DNA from: Tritrichomonas musculus | Taxonomy: Eukaryota > Parabasalia > Tritrichomonadida > Tritrichomonadidae | Direction: 5' to 3' | DNA: 64,000 nt | Assembly: GCA_039105265.1 (NCBI GenBank) | Contig: JAPFFF010000034.1 | Span: forward strand, 372,001-436,000 | In this document: one piece after another, positions 61,824-64,000 of the stretch | Position numbering within the stretch: position 1 is the first letter of the stretch | Layout of the letters: every line of letters starts with the position of its first letter | Made by a program: the position numbers and the translations under genes | Notes under the pieces: generated by a model | Databases searched by the model: none | What the model was told of the DNA's origin: nothing | What the model saw: the letters and a program-made list of their open reading frames with translations, nothing else

Positions 61824-62528
61824 ATGACGAAGTTGTTGAGTAGACTATCGAAATCTGAGATTCTATCATTACCAGGGTTTGATAGATATGGATCACTCAA
61901 GATCAAAGAGTTGAAACCTATATTAAAGAAGAGTATCAAACAGATGAATATCGATTTTAGAGGTGTACGTGTAGATGATTACGTTAATCGTTTCAATGAA
62001 ATTCATAAACAGAAACAGTCCGATGACGATCTATTCAAACGAATGTCGATAATGAAACGTCAACAACAGAAACAACATCAAAGTCACGAACAGTATAAAC
62101 AGTCATTGAAAGATACAGCTATGTTCGAACGTTCATTGATGAATATGAGTGAACTCTATTCAGTTCCAATACCAAGTGAAAGTAAACTATTCATCGAATC
62201 GTTAATGAATATCGATACTGATTATACGACAACCAAATCCGATGAACGACGTCGTTATGAAGAAAACGTTCACGACAAAGATGAGTATCAAAACGAGATG
62301 AAGAGAATGATGATAGATGCTAAGAATCATGAATCATTTGAAATCGATATCGATGATGATAGTGAGAAACAATACACTTTCGTTAAAGTGTTACGATATA
62401 TTCGTAAGATGAAAATTGATGAATGGAGACCAATTATAACTGGTTATGACATGAATGGAGAAGGTCGAAAGTTCAATCTAAACAAAGAGGTAGATTTCGA
62501 AACTATGATACGATGTATACTCGGTTAG
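61824..62528 (+). CDS. Coding block of the Polinton-like fossil
   Basis: 234 codons, hydrophilic and helix-rich (KELKPILKKSIKQMNIDFRG, then many Lys/Asp/Arg/Gln). No domain is recognised in this block alone. It shares codon use with the next block and lies in the same orientation. It is listed as a part of the fossil, not as a functional gene. Confidence 0.4.
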   Translation: MTKLLSRLSKSEILSLPGFDRYGSLKIKELKPILKKSIKQMNIDFRGVRVDDYVNRFNEIHKQKQSDDDLFKRMSIMKRQQQKQHQSHEQYKQSLKDTAMFERSLMNMSELYSVPIPSESKLFIESLMNIDTDYTTTKSDERRRYEENVHDKDEYQNEMKRMMIDAKNHESFEIDIDDDSEKQYTFVKVLRYIRKMKIDEWRPIITGYDMNGEGRKFNLNKEVDFETMIRCILG

Positions 62529-62618
62529 ATAACAGTAGAAGATTACTTCTCCGATTGTGATCCACATTTAGTCGGTTGGAATTACATTCCAGTTCGATTC
62601 GAAGTTATATTCATCAAG

Positions 62619-63146
62619 ATGACTAAGAATGAAAAGACTGGAAAGACTGAGTTCATCGAAAAGGTTGATGGTGAAGAAGTAGTAATCGAATCAGTTGATG
62701 ACTTTCGTGGAGCTCCATCCAATGGTTTCTTTCCATACATTTATCTAATCAATGGTTTAGATTTGTCAAGATATCAGATATTCAATACCATTGATAAGAA
62801 GAACTATCGAGATAACTGTTTCGTATACGCTTGTGTTCAATCAGGTGTGTTCAATGATGACGAACTCCATAAGCTTCGTTCAATAATGTTAACTCGATCG
62901 ATACCAAACAAGAAGATATTGGAAATAGCTATTCAAATGAAGTGTCATTTCATCGTATACAAATTCGATGATAAGAGAGATTCAAGACATCAGAAACAAC
63001 TCAGTGTTGATACTCGTAAGAATCCGAAAGTCATAGCTGATCGAAAGATACAGTTATTGTCATATAAAGATCACTTCATGATCGATCATAACCAAACATT
63101 ACCAATAACGAAGTTCTATATCGAAAACAAAAGTAGTAAAGTATAG
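62619..63146 (+). CDS. Coding block of the Polinton-like fossil, pre-polymerase region
   Basis: 175 codons. The stretch NCFVYACVQSG...LHKLRSIMLTRSIPNK followed by LEIAIQMKCHFIVYKFDD has the pattern of the N-terminal region of Maverick-type DNA polymerases, but the catalytic motifs are not within the block. The assignment is by resemblance only. It ends at the GC-rich island at 63142. Confidence 0.4.
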   Translation: MTKNEKTGKTEFIEKVDGEEVVIESVDDFRGAPSNGFFPYIYLINGLDLSRYQIFNTIDKKNYRDNCFVYACVQSGVFNDDELHKLRSIMLTRSIPNKKILEIAIQMKCHFIVYKFDDKRDSRHQKQLSVDTRKNPKVIADRKIQLLSYKDHFMIDHNQTLPITKFYIENKSSKV

Positions 63147-63262
63147 GCTCCGCTGCCGCCAAGCCTATACCGCAGCGCTCCGCAAGGGCTCCGCTCGCGC
63201 TCCTCCAGGGGTTCGCACCCCTGGACCCCCTTCCAGAAGGCTCCAAAAGCCTCCAGCAGTGA
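63142..63262. repeat. GC-rich island with perfect hairpins
   Basis: About 120 bases of over 60% G+C in a region of about 25-30%. It contains TATAGGCT...AGCCTATA (63142-63169) and CCAGGGGTTCGCACCCCTGG (63205-63224), both perfect palindromic stems, and repeated GGCTCCGC/GCTCCGC motifs. It lies exactly at the right edge of the fossil element, so it probably belongs to it. It does not fold as a tRNA. Confidence 0.7.
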
Positions 63263-63498
63263 AAAAGTCGACGATACAAGATCTCCAAACTCAAACATTT
63301 ATCGTCTCGTTATCAAAATTATTTTAGAGCTAAAATTTCAAAAAAATCTCTAAAAAAGTAGTATATATAAATGGCGTGATTTCTTAACGTTCCGTCAAGA
63401 AATCCCGAACCATTTTTTAAACAAAATTTGAATAAATAAAGTAAACTGGATAAAAAATGCTTATTTAAACAGTATTCAAAAAAAAATTCAAAATTCTA
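63263..63498. other. Intergenic
   Basis: AT-rich, with a small inverted motif TTCTTAACG...CGTCAAGAA near 63392. No gene. Confidence 0.4.
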
Positions 63499-64000
63499 TT
63501 AAATAATTATATGATTAAAAATAGATTGAATATTTACATTAATATTTGGATTTTGTAATAAAAGTTTCATAATTTCAATATTTCCACTAAAAGCACTTGC
63601 AATTAAAGCGGCACCTTGAAAAAGTAACAATAATTTCATTAGGAAATTTAAGTAGTAAAATATAATTAAACAAATTATGTCAAAATGTTATCAAAAAATT
63701 GTAAAAAAAATGTAATTGAATAATATTGCATTTAATTGAATTAAAAAGAAAATAATAAAAAAATTTATAAAATAATCAATATGAAACATTCAGCAAATTA
63801 ACGTCAATATTTGGGCACGATAATAAAAGTTTTATAATTTCCATATTCCCATTTTTAACTGCTTTATATAAAGGAACTTTAAAAACAAAAACTAAAGTAA
63901 ATCCCGTCAATATAAAATAATTAAAATTTCATAAATAAAAGTGCTTTTTAACTGTTTTAGCATTTACATTTATTTTCCCTGTTTCAAGTAGTAATTGAAT
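63499..64000 (-). pseudogene. Ankyrin modules separated by AT-rich spacers (runs off the window)
   Basis: On the minus strand three ankyrin segments follow one another: 64000-63929 (IQLLLETGKINVNAKTV), 63877-63776 (VPLYKAVKNGNMEIIKLLLS plus CPNIDVN) and 63615-63499 (GAALIASAFSGNIEIMKLLL plus QNPNINVN). Between them lie spacers of about 50 and 160 bases full of stops. Each module starts at the same point of the repeat, just after TTTTTAAAG or TTTTTCAAG. This could be a DUF3447/ankyrin gene with small introns of unusual type, or a decayed gene. No known trichomonad intron consensus is present. The spacing pattern is not that of random decay. Confidence 0.5.

Larger units (their letters stand above)
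61143..63146 (+). mobile_element. Polinton/Maverick-like fossil fragment
   Basis: A 2-kb block differs from its surroundings in codon use (more CGT, GTC, TCG and ATC). Its coding blocks include 61151-61571, 61824-62528 and 62619-63146. The last block resembles, from family knowledge, the region just before the polymerase domain of protein-primed family B DNA polymerases of Mavericks, in NYRDNCFVYACVQSGV and LLSYKDHFMID. The palm and exonuclease motifs, capsid, integrase and terminal repeats are absent. It is broken, with about three or four interruptions, and is only a small part of a typical 15-20 kb element. Long surviving blocks suggest a fairly young fossil. Confidence 0.45.

Noticed and set aside
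63205-63224. GGTTCG-like sequence considered as a tRNA T-arm
   Set aside because: It is the loop of a perfect hairpin without the acceptor, D and anticodon arms.

Overview
The window looks like nuclear DNA of a parabasalid flagellate, most likely Tritrichomonas (T. foetus or a close relative). The reasons are strong A+T richness, long intronless genes with short 5' leaders, a trichomonad-type initiator (TCA followed by pyrimidine/T-rich sequence) just upstream of several ATGs, and families that trichomonads expand heavily: DUF3447/ankyrin proteins, BspA-like LRR_5 proteins, Sel1-repeat kinases, BTB/discoidin proteins and pogo-type transposases. This assignment is inference from gene content; no marker gene proves the species. 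Layout: 1-5.3 kb holds two DUF3447/ankyrin genes on the minus strand with a GC-richer coding remnant between them. 5.3-8.8 kb is a graveyard of nested terminal-inverted-repeat (TIR) elements, then broken RCC1 and kinase genes. 8.8-19.3 kb carries a discoidin-domain protein, a VIT-vWA gene cut by one in-frame TAA, two BspA-like LRR_5 proteins and a GH14 beta-amylase. 19.9-35.8 kb is a cluster of three kinase-Sel1 genes; the two plus-strand copies are a recent duplication differing by exactly four 36-residue repeat units. 36-45.7 kb has an unrecognised conserved-looking protein, a kinase remnant, a small membrane protein and several inverted-repeat elements. 45.7-51.1 kb has a kinase-pseudokinase protein and a calpain-like protease. 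51.3-54.4 kb is a nested pair of pogo-like transposons. 55.3-58.9 kb is mostly non-coding. 58.9-61.1 kb holds a kinase-discoidin fusion and a BTB-like gene fragment. 61.1-63.15 kb is a Polinton/Maverick-like fossil ending in a GC-rich hairpin island, followed by ankyrin modules separated by AT-rich spacers that run off the window. Functionally the intact genes are signalling or scaffold proteins (kinases, ankyrin, Sel1, LRR, vWA, discoidin), one starch/glycogen-degrading enzyme and one cysteine protease. There is no operon logic; neighbours look independent. No rRNA, tRNA or CRISPR array was found. The least ordinary observations are the kinase-discoidin and kinase-pseudokinase architectures, the repeat-number change in the kinase-Sel1 pair, two hairpins with compensatory changes at 39.6-39.7 kb, a 1.6 kb element with about 395-bp inverted arms, and three elements flanked by TTAA.
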